A stretch of 41,801 nt of DNA from an uncultured Prevotella sp. (GCA_905236875.1 CAJOQT010000045.1:1-41801); one strand, 5' to 3'. Counted from the stretch's first letter, positions 16,568 through 26,169 are shown. Numbers and translations: made by a program. The notes: generated from the sequence alone by a model not told the origin.

Positions 16568-17602
16568 TCAGTCTTTAATGTTCAATACCCATGCCTGCTC
16601 GAACTCTTCCTGTCCCTGACCGCGAAGCTGGTTGATTGCTTCGTAGGCCTCGGCTGCAGTGTTGTAATGACCGCATACCACTCGGTTTATTTTATTGTGG
16701 GTATAGATGCGGGCATCGTTATATCCGTCATTATGCAGGATATTCACGAAATTCTCGGCATTGGCCATTGATACCTGACTGGCCAGTACAACCACGTAGT
16801 AGTCCTCCTGATCGACTTCCTTTTCATCAATGGCTGTCGTGTCAGTTGCTGACTGTTTGTCTTCCGCAGGTATAACCTTGGGACTTTCTGCACGTGGTGA
16901 GTCGGCCTTGAAGGTCGGTTGGATAGTACTCAGGTTCATCTGTGGGGCGATGCTGTTGGACACAGGCGTCGTTATCAGGAAGAATGCAATGACAGCTGCT
17001 GCAATGGCAACAGCATTGCGAATCCATGCCACGCGGATGCTGATAGTCTTGCCTTCGTCGTCACCCGAATCGTCGATAGCAAGGATATTCGATTTGTTGC
17101 TTCCTTCCTCTGCAGCGACAATCGTCTTTTCTACAGGCTGTTGTTCTATTGGAGGCAATGGAAGCTGTTCGATGGTTTCCGACTTCAGCTGTTTGATGTC
17201 AAACGAACACAAGCCGTAATAACTGGGGGTTAGGATGCCAGCCTCATTGGGGGCAAATTCAACATTGCCGTCAACGTTCAGAAAGAGTCTTCCAATGTTG
17301 TTCAACTCAAAATTTCCGTCTTCATAAAGCTGTTTCTTTAATCCGTTTACAGCTTCTTCCACACGTTTTGATGCTTCCGGATAACTTATACCATAAGCCT
17401 CAATGTATGAGTGGATTAATAGTGAATCGTTTATTTTAAGCTGCGGGTTGAAACCAATGGTCCTGATAGGGGGGATAAACGTGCCGTCAGTGGCATCGTA
17501 ACGGGCATCAACATGATGCGCCATAAAACCACCAAAATCTGGAACAATCACACAATCGTTGTCCAGCAATAGTACCTCAATATGTCTTTCCAGTTCATTC
17601 AC
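16568..17602 (-). CDS. HU-CCDC81-type / SPOR membrane protein
   Basis: The 344-residue protein joins an N-terminal HU-like domain of the bacterial CCDC81 type (HIEVLLLDNDCVIVPDFGGF, PPIRTIGFN, FELNNIGRLFLN; about 1-125) to a transmembrane helix at about 193-212 and a C-terminal SPOR domain (about 268-344, YYVVVLASQVSMANAENFV). SPOR domains bind denuded septal peptidoglycan. The layout suggests a single-pass inner-membrane protein with a cytoplasmic HU-like domain and a periplasmic septum-binding domain; whether the HU part binds DNA is not known. The start is a GTG at 17602. A promoter placed at 17638-17608 would start the transcript almost at this codon. It precedes the FHA gene by six bases. 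Confidence 0.87.
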   Translation of the reverse strand: MNELERHIEVLLLDNDCVIVPDFGGFMAHHVDARYDATDGTFIPPIRTIGFNPQLKINDSLLIHSYIEAYGISYPEASKRVEEAVNGLKKQLYEDGNFELNNIGRLFLNVDGNVEFAPNEAGILTPSYYGLCSFDIKQLKSETIEQLPLPPIEQQPVEKTIVAAEEGSNKSNILAIDDSGDDEGKTISIRVAWIRNAVAIAAAVIAFFLITTPVSNSIAPQMNLSTIQPTFKADSPRAESPKVIPAEDKQSATDTTAIDEKEVDQEDYYVVVLASQVSMANAENFVNILHNDGYNDARIYTHNKINRVVCGHYNTAAEAYEAINQLRGQGQEEFEQAWVLNIKD

Positions 17603-17607
17603 GCCTG

Positions 17608-17638
17608 CAAAATTAACTCATTTTCTTGATTTATGCAA
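17608..17638 (-). promoter_or_regulatory. promoter of HU/SPOR-FHA operon
   Basis: TTGC (17638-17635), 19 bases, then TAATTTTG (17615-17608) on the minus strand. The predicted transcription start (about 17604-17601) coincides with the GTG start, so the mRNA may be leaderless. Confidence 0.5.
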
Positions 17639-17688
17639 GTAAATTTCAAATAAAAATAAAAAAACTTTTTTCCTTCCGATATTTTTGC

Positions 17689-17696
17689 TATATTTG
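17689..17696 (+). promoter_or_regulatory. -7 box of the rfbC-ugd operon
   Basis: TATATTTG (17689-17696) matches TAnnTTTG, with a T run at 17666-17672 in the -33 position. The leader would be about 20 nt. Confidence 0.5.
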
Positions 17697-17722
17697 CACG
17701 TTCAAAGCACGAAAGTATTATT

Positions 17723-18268
17723 ATGGTTTATTCGGAAACAGCCCTTAAAGGTGTCTATATTATTGAACCTAACGTCTTCAAAGATGCAAGGGGATACTTT
17801 ATGGAAGCTTGGAAAAAGTCTGATTTTGAGCAGCATATAGGAGTCGTTGACTTTATTCAGGACAATGAGTCAATGTCAAGCTACGGTGTTTTACGCGGAT
17901 TACATTTTCAGAAAGGAGAGTTTTCTCAAGCTAAACTGGTACGTGCCATCAAGGGACGCGTGATGGATGTTGCGGTGGATCTGCGTCATGACAGTCCCAC
18001 TTTCGGGAAGCATATTATGGTTGAGCTCAGTGAGGATAACAAGCGCCAGTTTTTTATTCCGCGTGGATTTGCGCATGGCTTTCTGGTACTTAGCGAGAAG
18101 GCTGTCTTTACATATAAAGTAGATAATGTATATGCTCCGCAGGCAGAGACTGGTATCAGATGGGACGATTCCCAATTGGCTATTGACTGGCCCATTGACC
18201 GTTCCGAAGTACTGACCAGTGAGAAGGATCTTCGTCTGCCCTTGTTTGCCGATGCCGAGTATTTTTGA
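17723..18268 (+). CDS. rfbC: dTDP-4-dehydrorhamnose 3,5-epimerase
   Basis: A 181-residue cupin-fold epimerase that converts dTDP-4-keto-6-deoxyglucose to dTDP-4-keto-rhamnose, step three of dTDP-L-rhamnose synthesis. Family motifs include VFKDARGYFMEAW, the catalytic His in VLRGLHFQ, FFIPRGFAHGF and the tyrosine in FTYKVDNVY. The length is typical (about 180-190). The other rfb genes (A, B, D) are not adjacent; instead UDP-glucose dehydrogenase follows by 38 bp, so this small operon supplies nucleotide sugars for surface polysaccharide. Confidence 0.94.
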   Translation: MVYSETALKGVYIIEPNVFKDARGYFMEAWKKSDFEQHIGVVDFIQDNESMSSYGVLRGLHFQKGEFSQAKLVRAIKGRVMDVAVDLRHDSPTFGKHIMVELSEDNKRQFFIPRGFAHGFLVLSEKAVFTYKVDNVYAPQAETGIRWDDSQLAIDWPIDRSEVLTSEKDLRLPLFADAEYF

Positions 18269-18306
18269 TATTTCTAGCTTAACTTATTTATATAAACTTA
18301 TTTGAG

Positions 18307-19626
18307 ATGAATATTGCAATTGTTGGAACAGGGTATGTAGGACTGGTGTCGGGAACATGTTTCGCCGATACAGGTGCCAATGTGACTTGTATCGATGTAG
18401 ATGAGAAGAAGATTGAACGTCTGAAAAATGGTGACATTCCCATATATGAACCCGGTTTGGACGAACTGGTGAATAAGAATGTCAAGGCTGGTCGTCTGAA
18501 GTTCTCGACCGATCTGGCCAGTGTGCTGGATGATGTGCAGATCGTGTTCTCTGCCGTTGGTACGCCTCCTGACGAGGATGGCAGTGCCGACTTGAAGTAT
18601 GTGCTTCAGGTAGCGCGTACCATTGGCCAGAACCTCAATCACTATGTTGTCGTGGTGACAAAATCTACCGTTCCCGTCGGTACAGCCCGTAAGGTACGTG
18701 CTGCCATAGAGGAGGAACTGCAGAAGCGTGGCGCAGAAGTGGAGTTTGACGTGGCATCCAACCCGGAGTTTCTCAAAGAAGGTAATGCCATCAAGGACTT
18801 CATGTCTCCTGACCGTGTGGTAGTTGGTGTCGAGAGTGAGCATGCCAAGAAAGTACTGACGAAGCTGTACAAACCATTCCTGATAAACAACTTCCGCGTC
18901 ATTTTCATGGATATTCCCTCTGCCGAGATGACCAAGTATGCTGCAAACTCGATGCTTGCAACGCGTATTTCGTTTATGAACGATATTGCCAACCTTTGTG
19001 AGCGCGTAGGAGCTGATGTCAATATGGTTCGTCAGGGTATAGGTGCCGACACACGTATTGGACGTAAGTTCCTCTATGCAGGTTGCGGTTATGGTGGTAG
19101 CTGTTTCCCCAAGGACGTAAAGGCACTTATTAAGACGGCTGACCAGAACGGCTATTCGATGGAAGTGCTGAAAGCCGTAGAACGTGTCAACGAGAAACAG
19201 AAGAGTGTCCTCTACGATAAACTCATCAAGGCATTTGGAAACAAGGAGGCTTTGAAGGGTAAGACTATTGCCATGTGGGGACTGTCTTTCAAGCCTGAAA
19301 CGGATGACATGCGTGAATCAACAGCACTTGTGATGATTGGACTCCTTCTGGATGCAGGCTGTACAGTCCGTGCATACGATCCTGTGGCCATGCCTGAATG
19401 TAAGCGTCGTATCGGTGACAAGGTCATCTACTGTAATGATATGTACGATGCAGTGCTTGATGCCGATGTGTTGCTGTTGCTGACGGAGTGGAAGGAGTTC
19501 CGTCTGCCTACATGGGGTGTCATTAAGAAAGCCATGAAGCAGCCGCTGGTCATTGACGGCCGAAACATCTTTGACAGTGAGGAACTGGAGGAGTGTGGCT
19601 TTGAGTATCATTGTATTGGAAAGTAA
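18307..19626 (+). CDS. ugd: UDP-glucose 6-dehydrogenase
   Basis: The 439-residue enzyme oxidises UDP-glucose twice to UDP-glucuronate, using NAD+. The N-terminal Rossmann motif is NIAIVGTGYVGLVSGTCFA. YEPGLDEL, STVPVGTARKV and NPEFLKEGNA are family signatures. The catalytic Cys266 lies in GCGYGGSCFPKD, and the C-terminal domain has WGLSFKPETDDMRES. A GDP-mannose dehydrogenase is less likely given these motifs. The stop TAA overlaps the ATG of the next lipoprotein gene by one base (TAATG). Confidence 0.95.
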   Translation: MNIAIVGTGYVGLVSGTCFADTGANVTCIDVDEKKIERLKNGDIPIYEPGLDELVNKNVKAGRLKFSTDLASVLDDVQIVFSAVGTPPDEDGSADLKYVLQVARTIGQNLNHYVVVVTKSTVPVGTARKVRAAIEEELQKRGAEVEFDVASNPEFLKEGNAIKDFMSPDRVVVGVESEHAKKVLTKLYKPFLINNFRVIFMDIPSAEMTKYAANSMLATRISFMNDIANLCERVGADVNMVRQGIGADTRIGRKFLYAGCGYGGSCFPKDVKALIKTADQNGYSMEVLKAVERVNEKQKSVLYDKLIKAFGNKEALKGKTIAMWGLSFKPETDDMRESTALVMIGLLLDAGCTVRAYDPVAMPECKRRIGDKVIYCNDMYDAVLDADVLLLLTEWKEFRLPTWGVIKKAMKQPLVIDGRNIFDSEELEECGFEYHCIGK

Positions 19627-20426
19627 TGAGGATACATTATATATATATTACACTCTGTCTTCTGCTTGTGTCCGTCATCGGATGCAAGCAGAAAGATACT
19701 GCTGCGCCTGATGCCGTAGAAAGCCAGGAGGCTAAGTCGCTGCTGCAAGGTATCTGGGTTGATGAAGAGACAGAGAATGTAGTATTTAAAGTCAGGGGCG
19801 ATACTATTTTCTATCCTGACTCCACCAGTCTGCCTGCCTATTTCAAAATAGTGGCTGACACGATGCTGATAGGATCTACAGCCACCAAATACCCGTTGGT
19901 CAAGCAGACTGCTCATCTCTTTTGGTTCAAGAACCAGAACGGAGATGTCATCAAGCTGACCAAAAGCGAGGAAGCATCCGATAGCCTGAATTTCTCGGAT
20001 AAGCATCCTGATGTGCTGACTATCACCGAGGTCACCAAGCGTGACACTGTAGTCAACTATAAGGACCAGCGCTATCATTGCTATGTCACTATCAATCCTA
20101 CAAAGAATAAAGTTGAGTCATCTTCTTATAGCGATGATGCTGTAGAAGTCAGCAATGTCTATTACGACAATATTGCACACCTGAGTGTCTTTCAAGGGAA
20201 CGTACGACTCTTTGGAAAGAATTTCCAGAAGACGGATTTTGTACGTTTTGTTCCTGAAAGCTTCCTCAGTCAGGCCATTTTGAGCAATGCCGAATACGAC
20301 CATGTGGATGAAGACGGATTCCACTTCAATGTAACGCTTTGCACGCCCAATACTGCCAGCTGCTACCTCATGGAGGTCGTCATTTCGTTCAAAGGCAAAT
20401 ACAACCTGAACTTACTTGGAAACTAA
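19626..20426 (+). CDS. DUF4738-type lipoprotein
   Basis: The 266-residue product starts with a lipoprotein signal (hydrophobic run, lipobox VIGC, Cys at about residue 20) and continues with a beta-rich mature domain that includes LLQGIWVDEETENVVFKVRG, FYPDSTSLPAYFKIV and CYVTINPTKNKVES. This pattern fits the DUF4738 family of Bacteroidales, of unknown function; the family name is from recognition only. It should be an envelope lipoprotein. The ATG overlaps the ugd stop codon, so translation is coupled, and a second small lipoprotein follows by 15 bp. Confidence 0.8.
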   Translation: MRIHYIYITLCLLLVSVIGCKQKDTAAPDAVESQEAKSLLQGIWVDEETENVVFKVRGDTIFYPDSTSLPAYFKIVADTMLIGSTATKYPLVKQTAHLFWFKNQNGDVIKLTKSEEASDSLNFSDKHPDVLTITEVTKRDTVVNYKDQRYHCYVTINPTKNKVESSSYSDDAVEVSNVYYDNIAHLSVFQGNVRLFGKNFQKTDFVRFVPESFLSQAILSNAEYDHVDEDGFHFNVTLCTPNTASCYLMEVVISFKGKYNLNLLGN

Positions 20427-20441
20427 CATAATTATAGCCTT

Positions 20442-20708
20442 ATGAAGACAATATCTCGCCTAATGGTGCTATTGACCATTCTCGTGCTGACAGGATGCAA
20501 AAGTGAGACTGGGAGACAGAACATCCAGTATATCCGTCCTGTGGAAGACTCTGCCGCCGCCGCAGCAGACGACATAGAGACTGATGACGGACAATGGGCA
20601 GAAGACCCGCTCATTGATGTGGGAAAACTCCCTGAACAGGAAGACTATGACCGCTTGCGCAGCAGAGATCCGCAGGATGACATGGAGCGTTTCCTTATGG
20701 GGAAGTAA
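20442..20708 (+). CDS. small acidic lipoprotein
   Basis: An 88-residue product with a clear lipobox (LVLTGC, Cys at about residue 19) and a short acidic, Asp-rich mature part including AAAAADDIETDDGQW and a charged C-terminus. I recognise no family. The acidic linker and short length suggest an envelope accessory peptide. It is the last gene of the rfbC-ugd operon and its final 14 bases overlap the end of the convergent PBP gene. Confidence 0.75.
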   Translation: MKTISRLMVLLTILVLTGCKSETGRQNIQYIRPVEDSAAAAADDIETDDGQWAEDPLIDVGKLPEQEDYDRLRSRDPQDDMERFLMGK

Positions 20709-23094
20709 TAGAATCTATAGGCTCCCCATTGTAGGCCGGTATATCATCTACATATTCTAAATCACCGACATAAAGACTGTCGATGCTCAAAGAGTCGGAA
20801 TCATTCACTTCATAATATCCCTGACAATTGTATAGTGAGGGAATGACGCCATCACGCGATGCAGCAAACTTGCCGTGATACTTCTTAAAGGCTGAATCAC
20901 CCAGAACGGACTGCAGGAAATAGCCACAGATAGGCAGTGCTGTACGTGAACCTTGTCCCAGCGCTCCCGTGCGGAAGTGTATGCAACGATACTCACCGCC
21001 AACCCATGCTCCCACAACCAGTTTGGGGCTTACACCCACAAACCAGGCATCGGAATGATTGTTGGAAGTACCTGTCTTGCCTCCGAAGTCCGTATCTGGG
21101 AATCCACTGACATATCCCCACAGACTCATACTTGTTCCACCGGGTTCACGCATGCCACCCATCAGCATCTGCTGCATGAGAAAGGCACTGACATGGGAAA
21201 TAGCCTGACGCGTCTCCCCAGGTGCCCTGTAAATCTCATTCCCATCACGATCAAGAATCCTTGTTACCAGTACGGGATTGTGATACATGCCGTCATTGGC
21301 TACCGTCGAATAGCTGTTGACTAATTCGAGCAGCGTGACATCGCTGGCTCCAAGAGCCAATGCCGGAGTAGGATCCAATTCACTGACGATTCCCATCTCG
21401 TGGGCTGTACGGGCAATGCGTTCAATGCCCATTTCCTGTCCCAGTCTGACGGCAACGGAATTGATGCTCTGTGCAAAGGCACTCTTTAATGGCATTTCTG
21501 CACCGGAGAAATGACCATTGGCATTGGTGGGTGCCCAGATACCCGGCTTGCCGTTATTGACAACTTTGAGGGCGATATACTCATCGGGACGGGTGTCACA
21601 GGGTGTCAGTCCCTGATTCATGGCTTCTGTATAGACGAACAGCTTAAAGGTTGAGCCTGGCTGACGCTTGGCAGTCACCTTGTCATATTTCCATGAGTTG
21701 AAGTCAATGTCGCCCACCCATGCCTTCACGCGGCCTGTTTGTGGCTCCATGGCTATAAAGGCACAGTGCATGAACTGTACCATATAACGGATGGAATCCA
21801 TGCTGCTCATTTCTTTCTCGATGGTTCCGTGCTCATAGTCGAATAGCTTGACCTTGTGGGGGATGTTCATGTAGTAGTTTACAGAGTCAAGGTTGTTGTC
21901 GAATTTCTGCATGAGGAACTTGTAGTACGGCTGGCGTTTGGCAATGTCTTCGATGAAGTGGGGTATCTCCTGTTGGCGTTCATTGCGCCAGGGATTCATG
22001 CCGCTCCAATGGGAATTGAAGTTCTGTTGAACCTGTCGCATGTGCTTGATGGCAGCTGCTTCCGCATACTTCTGCATGCGTGAGTCTATGGATGTGTATA
22101 TTTTCAGTCCGCTGGTATAAAGGTCCAGACCGTTATCCTCGCACCATTCCTTCAGTTCCTCGGAAACTGCCTGCCGGAAATACAGTGCCTGACCGTCGTA
22201 GTTAGACTCCACGCTATAGTCCAGCTTGATAGGTTTCAGTTTCAGGGAGTCATAGCTGGCTTGCGTCAGATGACCATGTTTCAGCATGTTGTTAAGCACG
22301 ACATTACGGCGTTTCAGGCTGTTCTCCGGGTTGATGCGCGGGTTGTAGTAGGTAGTGGCCTTCAGCAACCCCACCAGAATGGCTGCCTGTTCAGCTGTCA
22401 GGTTCTTGGGCGTCGTTCCGAAGTAGGTCTTGGCAGCCGTCTTGATGCCGTAGGCATTGGAACCGAAATCCACGGTGTTGGCATACATGACAAGAATCTC
22501 CTTCTTTGAGAAGAAGTATTCCAGACGGAAGGCAGTAATCCACTCCTTGCTCTTCATGATGAGCATCTTCACACCGGGAATGTAGCCCAGCAGTCCGGTG
22601 GAATATTGGGTGCGAACGCGGAACAGGTTCTTGGCCAGTTGTTGCGTAATGGTGGAAGCACCGCGTGCATCGTGATGTATGATGTAATCCTTGGCAGCAG
22701 CAGCCACACCTCCGAAATCCACGCCGTGGTGGCTGAAGAAACGCTCGTCCTCGGTGTCGATGAGTGCCTCCCAGAAGGCCTGGCTTACCTCGTCATACTC
22801 CTGTACAGGCATACGGTTCTCACTGAAGAACTTTCCGATGACCTTTCCGTCGTCGCTGTATATCTGAGAGGCCTCTGCGGCATGGGAGTTTTTTACCTCG
22901 CTCACCGATGGTGACTTACCGAAGAGCCAGAGGAAATTTACATCTACGGCTCCCAGGTACAACAGGAAGGCCACTATCAGCGATGCAAAGGCCACCACGG
23001 TCTTGGTGTACCATGCCCTTCCTTTGTATAGTCCTTTATACCATGCCCAGAATGCTTTGATGTAGTGTCCGGTCTTAACTAATATCTTCTTCAT
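20695..23094 (-). CDS. class A penicillin-binding protein (PBP1A type)
   Basis: A 799-residue bifunctional peptidoglycan synthase. A basic cytoplasmic tail precedes a transmembrane helix at 32-50. The GT51 glycosyltransferase domain has EDERFFSHHGVDFGG with the catalytic Glu, and RGASTITQQLAKN. The transpeptidase domain shows all three motifs: SXXK (Ser481, STFK), SXN (SINSV) and KTG (Lys673, GKTGTS). The enzyme polymerises and cross-links peptidoglycan in the periplasm. Length is typical for PBP1A. The ATG at 23094 overlaps the miaA stop by 20 bases, so it is the last gene of the lpx-miaA operon. The 3' end overlaps a convergent lipoprotein gene. Confidence 0.94.
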   Translation of the reverse strand: MKKILVKTGHYIKAFWAWYKGLYKGRAWYTKTVVAFASLIVAFLLYLGAVDVNFLWLFGKSPSVSEVKNSHAAEASQIYSDDGKVIGKFFSENRMPVQEYDEVSQAFWEALIDTEDERFFSHHGVDFGGVAAAAKDYIIHHDARGASTITQQLAKNLFRVRTQYSTGLLGYIPGVKMLIMKSKEWITAFRLEYFFSKKEILVMYANTVDFGSNAYGIKTAAKTYFGTTPKNLTAEQAAILVGLLKATTYYNPRINPENSLKRRNVVLNNMLKHGHLTQASYDSLKLKPIKLDYSVESNYDGQALYFRQAVSEELKEWCEDNGLDLYTSGLKIYTSIDSRMQKYAEAAAIKHMRQVQQNFNSHWSGMNPWRNERQQEIPHFIEDIAKRQPYYKFLMQKFDNNLDSVNYYMNIPHKVKLFDYEHGTIEKEMSSMDSIRYMVQFMHCAFIAMEPQTGRVKAWVGDIDFNSWKYDKVTAKRQPGSTFKLFVYTEAMNQGLTPCDTRPDEYIALKVVNNGKPGIWAPTNANGHFSGAEMPLKSAFAQSINSVAVRLGQEMGIERIARTAHEMGIVSELDPTPALALGASDVTLLELVNSYSTVANDGMYHNPVLVTRILDRDGNEIYRAPGETRQAISHVSAFLMQQMLMGGMREPGGTSMSLWGYVSGFPDTDFGGKTGTSNNHSDAWFVGVSPKLVVGAWVGGEYRCIHFRTGALGQGSRTALPICGYFLQSVLGDSAFKKYHGKFAASRDGVIPSLYNCQGYYEVNDSDSLSIDSLYVGDLEYVDDIPAYNGEPIDSITSP

Positions 23095-23995
23095 GCGATG
23101 AAATATATTTCAGTATTTTCTCTTGCTCGTCGGGGTGAAACCAATGTAGCTCCTTGTCACGCTTGAACCATGTCAGCTGCTTGCGTGCATAGCGGCGTGT
23201 GTTGCCCTTGATGCGTTCTATGGCTTCTTCCAGAGACCAGATTCCGTCCATGTATTGGAACAGCTCCTTGTAGCCCACAGTATTCAGGGCATTCAACTCG
23301 CGGAGAGGGTAGAGCCGTCGGGCTTCGTCAAGCAGACCCTGTGACATCATCTCATCCACACGGGCATTGATCCTTGCATAAAGCTCCTCACGTGGACGGT
23401 TCAGACCGAGCTTGATGATACGGAACGGACGCTCCCTCTTCTGTTGCTTGCGGAACGAGGTATAGGTGGTGCCTGTCTGATGACAGATTTCCAGTGCATG
23501 GACCACTCTGCGCGTGTTTTTCCGATCAACCACCTCGTAGTGCTCCGGGTCCAGTAGCCGCAGCTCCTCACAAAGAGCCTCCAGCCCTTCCTGTTCCAGC
23601 CGCTGTTTCATTTCTGTACGGATGTCGTCACGGATAGTGGGTATGTCGTCAATACCATTGCACACGGCATCAAGATACATCATGCTTCCGCCGCTCATCA
23701 GGGCCAGCGTGTTTCCGTTGGCAAAGTGATGCTCCAGATATTCCAGTACCTCGTTTTCAAACATCGAGGCATTGTAGTACTCATTAATGGCCTTTATGCC
23801 TACAAATAGATGCTCCGCCATAGCCAGTTGTCTGGCAGTAGGCGAAGCGGTTCCTATTTTCAGTTCACGATATATTTGCCTGGAGTCGGCATTGATGATG
23901 GGAACACCGTAATGACGGGCCAGTTCAATGGTGAGCTGTGTCTTTCCCACAGCTGTAGGCCCGGTAATGACGATGAGCGTCTTAGCGTATGACAC
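23075..23995 (-). CDS. miaA: tRNA dimethylallyltransferase
   Basis: The 306-residue enzyme adds a dimethylallyl group to A37 of tRNAs reading UNN codons. The P-loop is VITGPTAVGKTQL; NADSRQIYRELKIGTA and MSGGSMMYLDAVCNGID are family signatures, as are RRVVHALEI and YARKQLTWFK. An open frame extends 26 codons upstream, but a GTG at 23995 gives an N-terminus (MSYAKTLIVITGPT) of the right length and overlaps lpxA by only 14 bases. The 3' end overlaps the PBP gene. A tRNA-modifying enzyme inside an envelope operon is notable. Confidence 0.93.
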   Translation of the reverse strand: MSYAKTLIVITGPTAVGKTQLTIELARHYGVPIINADSRQIYRELKIGTASPTARQLAMAEHLFVGIKAINEYYNASMFENEVLEYLEHHFANGNTLALMSGGSMMYLDAVCNGIDDIPTIRDDIRTEMKQRLEQEGLEALCEELRLLDPEHYEVVDRKNTRRVVHALEICHQTGTTYTSFRKQQKRERPFRIIKLGLNRPREELYARINARVDEMMSQGLLDEARRLYPLRELNALNTVGYKELFQYMDGIWSLEEAIERIKGNTRRYARKQLTWFKRDKELHWFHPDEQEKILKYISSHEEDIS

Positions 23996-24755
23996 CTCTT
24001 TTTGACTTTTCAAAGAATGAGCAGATGTACTCCACTTCCTCCGAGTCAGGGTATTTGGCACGTGCCTCCGCAATACCGTCCTTCAGAATGCCCTGGGCAT
24101 AGATAATGCGATATGTGTCGTGTATCATCTCAATGGTTTCATTAGTGAAACCCCTGCGACGCAGTCCGATGAGGTTCACACCCGCATAGCGTATAGGTTC
24201 CTTGCCGGCAATGACATAGGGGGGAATGTCCTGACTGGTGCGGCTGCCTCCCTGAATCATGACATAGCTGCCAATGATGTTAAACTGGTGGACCAGCACT
24301 TCTCCAGAGATGATGGCATTGTCGTGGACTTCCACCTCGCCGGCAAACTTTGTCGAATTGCCGATGATGCAGCCGTTGCCAATGATACAGTCGTGTGCTA
24401 TGTGCATGTTCTCCATGAGCAGGTTGTTGTTGCCCACGATGGTCTTACCCTTTGAGAAGGTACCACGGCTAATGGTAACGTTCTCACGGATGGAGTTGTT
24501 GTCGCCAATGACACAAATGGTGTCTTCTCCATGGAATTTCAGGTCCTGTGGCTTTGTCGAGATGCTGGCACCGGGAAAGAACTCGTTGCCGTTGCCTATA
24601 CGCGCTCCATAATGGATGGTCACGCTGTTCAGCAGCTTATTGTTGTCGCCAATGACAACATTCTTGTCAATCACGCAGAAGGGACCGATGATGTTGCCGT
24701 CACCGAGCTGTGCCTCGGGGTCAACGACTGCCATTGGATGTATCTGGTTTGCCAT
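23982..24755 (-). CDS. lpxA: UDP-N-acetylglucosamine acyltransferase
   Basis: A 257-residue left-handed beta-helix enzyme that transfers a 3-hydroxyacyl chain from ACP to UDP-GlcNAc, the first step of lipid A synthesis. Hexapeptide repeats run through residues 1-190 (for example IIGPFCVIDKNVVIGDNN and IIGNGCIIGN). The C-terminal helical part has IPPYVIAGKEPIRYAGVN and GLRRRGFTNE, typical of LpxA and not of LpxD. It is 31 bp after lpxC-fabZ. Confidence 0.95.
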   Translation of the reverse strand: MANQIHPMAVVDPEAQLGDGNIIGPFCVIDKNVVIGDNNKLLNSVTIHYGARIGNGNEFFPGASISTKPQDLKFHGEDTICVIGDNNSIRENVTISRGTFSKGKTIVGNNNLLMENMHIAHDCIIGNGCIIGNSTKFAGEVEVHDNAIISGEVLVHQFNIIGSYVMIQGGSRTSQDIPPYVIAGKEPIRYAGVNLIGLRRRGFTNETIEMIHDTYRIIYAQGILKDGIAEARAKYPDSEEVEYICSFFEKSKRGVIR

Positions 24756-24786
24756 ATTTTCTTAACTTCCTTAATTTCCCGAAGGG

Positions 24787-26169
24787 TTATTTGTTCTTTA
24801 CAATCTGAGCTGTGAAACATGCCTCGGAGACAATGTGATCACCCACAAAGACGTAGCCTTTCATCGAAGACACACCGTGGCGTACAGGGGCCAGGAGGTC
24901 AACCTTGAAGATGAGCGTGTCGCCGGGAACTACCTTCTGACGGAACTTCACGCCGTCTATCTTCATGAAGTAAGTGGACCAGCGCTCAGGCTCCTCCAGC
25001 GTGTTCAGCACCAGCAGGCCGCCACACTGTGCCATAGCCTCTATCTGAAGCACACCGGGCATAACGGGCTCCTGAGGGAAGTGACCTTGGAAGAAAGGCT
25101 CGTTGGCTGTGATGTTCTTGATGCCTACGATGCTGTTAGCACCGAGTGCCACCACCTTATCGACCAGCTGCATGGGATAGCGGTGGGGTAGCAGCTCACG
25201 GATGCGGTTGACATCCATGATGGGCTCTTCATTGGGGTCGTAGATGGGTGCCTGCACCTCGTGCTTGCGAATCTCCTTGCGGATGAGTCTTGCAAACTTG
25301 TTGTTGATAGTATGTCCTGGGCGTGTGGCAATGATGCGGCCCTTGATGGGTTTGCCGATGAGTGCCATGTCGCCGACAATGTCAAGCAGCTTATGACGTG
25401 TACACTCGTTTTCCCAAACCAGCGGCTTGTGCTGTATGTAGCCCAGCTCATTGGCATCACGGTGTTCTACACCCAGCATGTCTGCCAGCATGTCAAGGCG
25501 CTCCTGAGTAGTCTGACGCTCATAGATAACGATGGCATTGTCCATGTCGCCGCCCTTGATCAGATTAGCCTGCAGCAGCGGCTCGATGTCACGTACAAAG
25601 ACAAAGGTGCGTGCCGGGGCAATCTCCGTGGCAAAATCTTCCACTTTGTTGACTGTGGCAAACTGTGAGTTGATGAATTTAGACTCAAACGAGCACATGG
25701 CCGTCAGGGAGAACTCGTCGTCGGGCAGGATAGTAATACACGATCCTGTCTTCTCGTCTTTCACCTCAATCTTCTTACGGATGATGTACCAGTCCTTGGG
25801 GGCGTTTTGCTCTTCAATACCCACCTCTTGGATCTTTTCCACATACTTGATGGCCGAGCCGTCGAGAATGGGGAATTCCGGACCGTTGACCTGTATCAGA
25901 CAGTTGTCAATGCCCAGCGCATATAGGGCAGCGAGTCCGTGCTCCACAGTAGATATACGCATGTCGTCCCTTCCCAGTACGGTTCCGCGTTGAGTGTCAA
26001 TGACATTCTCGGCTATGGCATCGATGACCGGTTCGCCTTCCATGTCTATACGCTGGATTCTATATCCGGTATTCTCTGCTGCGGGATTAAATGTCACGGT
26101 GAGGTTCAGACCCGTGTGCAGTCCCTTGCCAAACAAGGAGAAACTGCCTTTTAGTGTTTTTTGCTTCAT
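24787..26169 (-). CDS. lpxC-fabZ: fused LpxC deacetylase / FabZ dehydratase
   Basis: A 460-residue two-domain protein typical of Bacteroidota. Residues 1 to about 300 are LpxC, the zinc deacetylase committing UDP-acyl-GlcNAc to lipid A, with the VEHGLAAL zinc motif and IIATRPGHTINNKFAR. Residues from about 315 onward are FabZ, the hotdog-fold 3-hydroxyacyl-ACP dehydratase, with LPHRYPMQLVDKV, the catalytic His in FFQGHFPQEPVMPG and the Glu in VLQIEAMAQCGG. The fusion joins lipid A synthesis with its acyl-ACP supply. It is 19 bp after lpxD. Confidence 0.96.
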   Translation of the reverse strand: MKQKTLKGSFSLFGKGLHTGLNLTVTFNPAAENTGYRIQRIDMEGEPVIDAIAENVIDTQRGTVLGRDDMRISTVEHGLAALYALGIDNCLIQVNGPEFPILDGSAIKYVEKIQEVGIEEQNAPKDWYIIRKKIEVKDEKTGSCITILPDDEFSLTAMCSFESKFINSQFATVNKVEDFATEIAPARTFVFVRDIEPLLQANLIKGGDMDNAIVIYERQTTQERLDMLADMLGVEHRDANELGYIQHKPLVWENECTRHKLLDIVGDMALIGKPIKGRIIATRPGHTINNKFARLIRKEIRKHEVQAPIYDPNEEPIMDVNRIRELLPHRYPMQLVDKVVALGANSIVGIKNITANEPFFQGHFPQEPVMPGVLQIEAMAQCGGLLVLNTLEEPERWSTYFMKIDGVKFRQKVVPGDTLIFKVDLLAPVRHGVSSMKGYVFVGDHIVSEACFTAQIVKNK

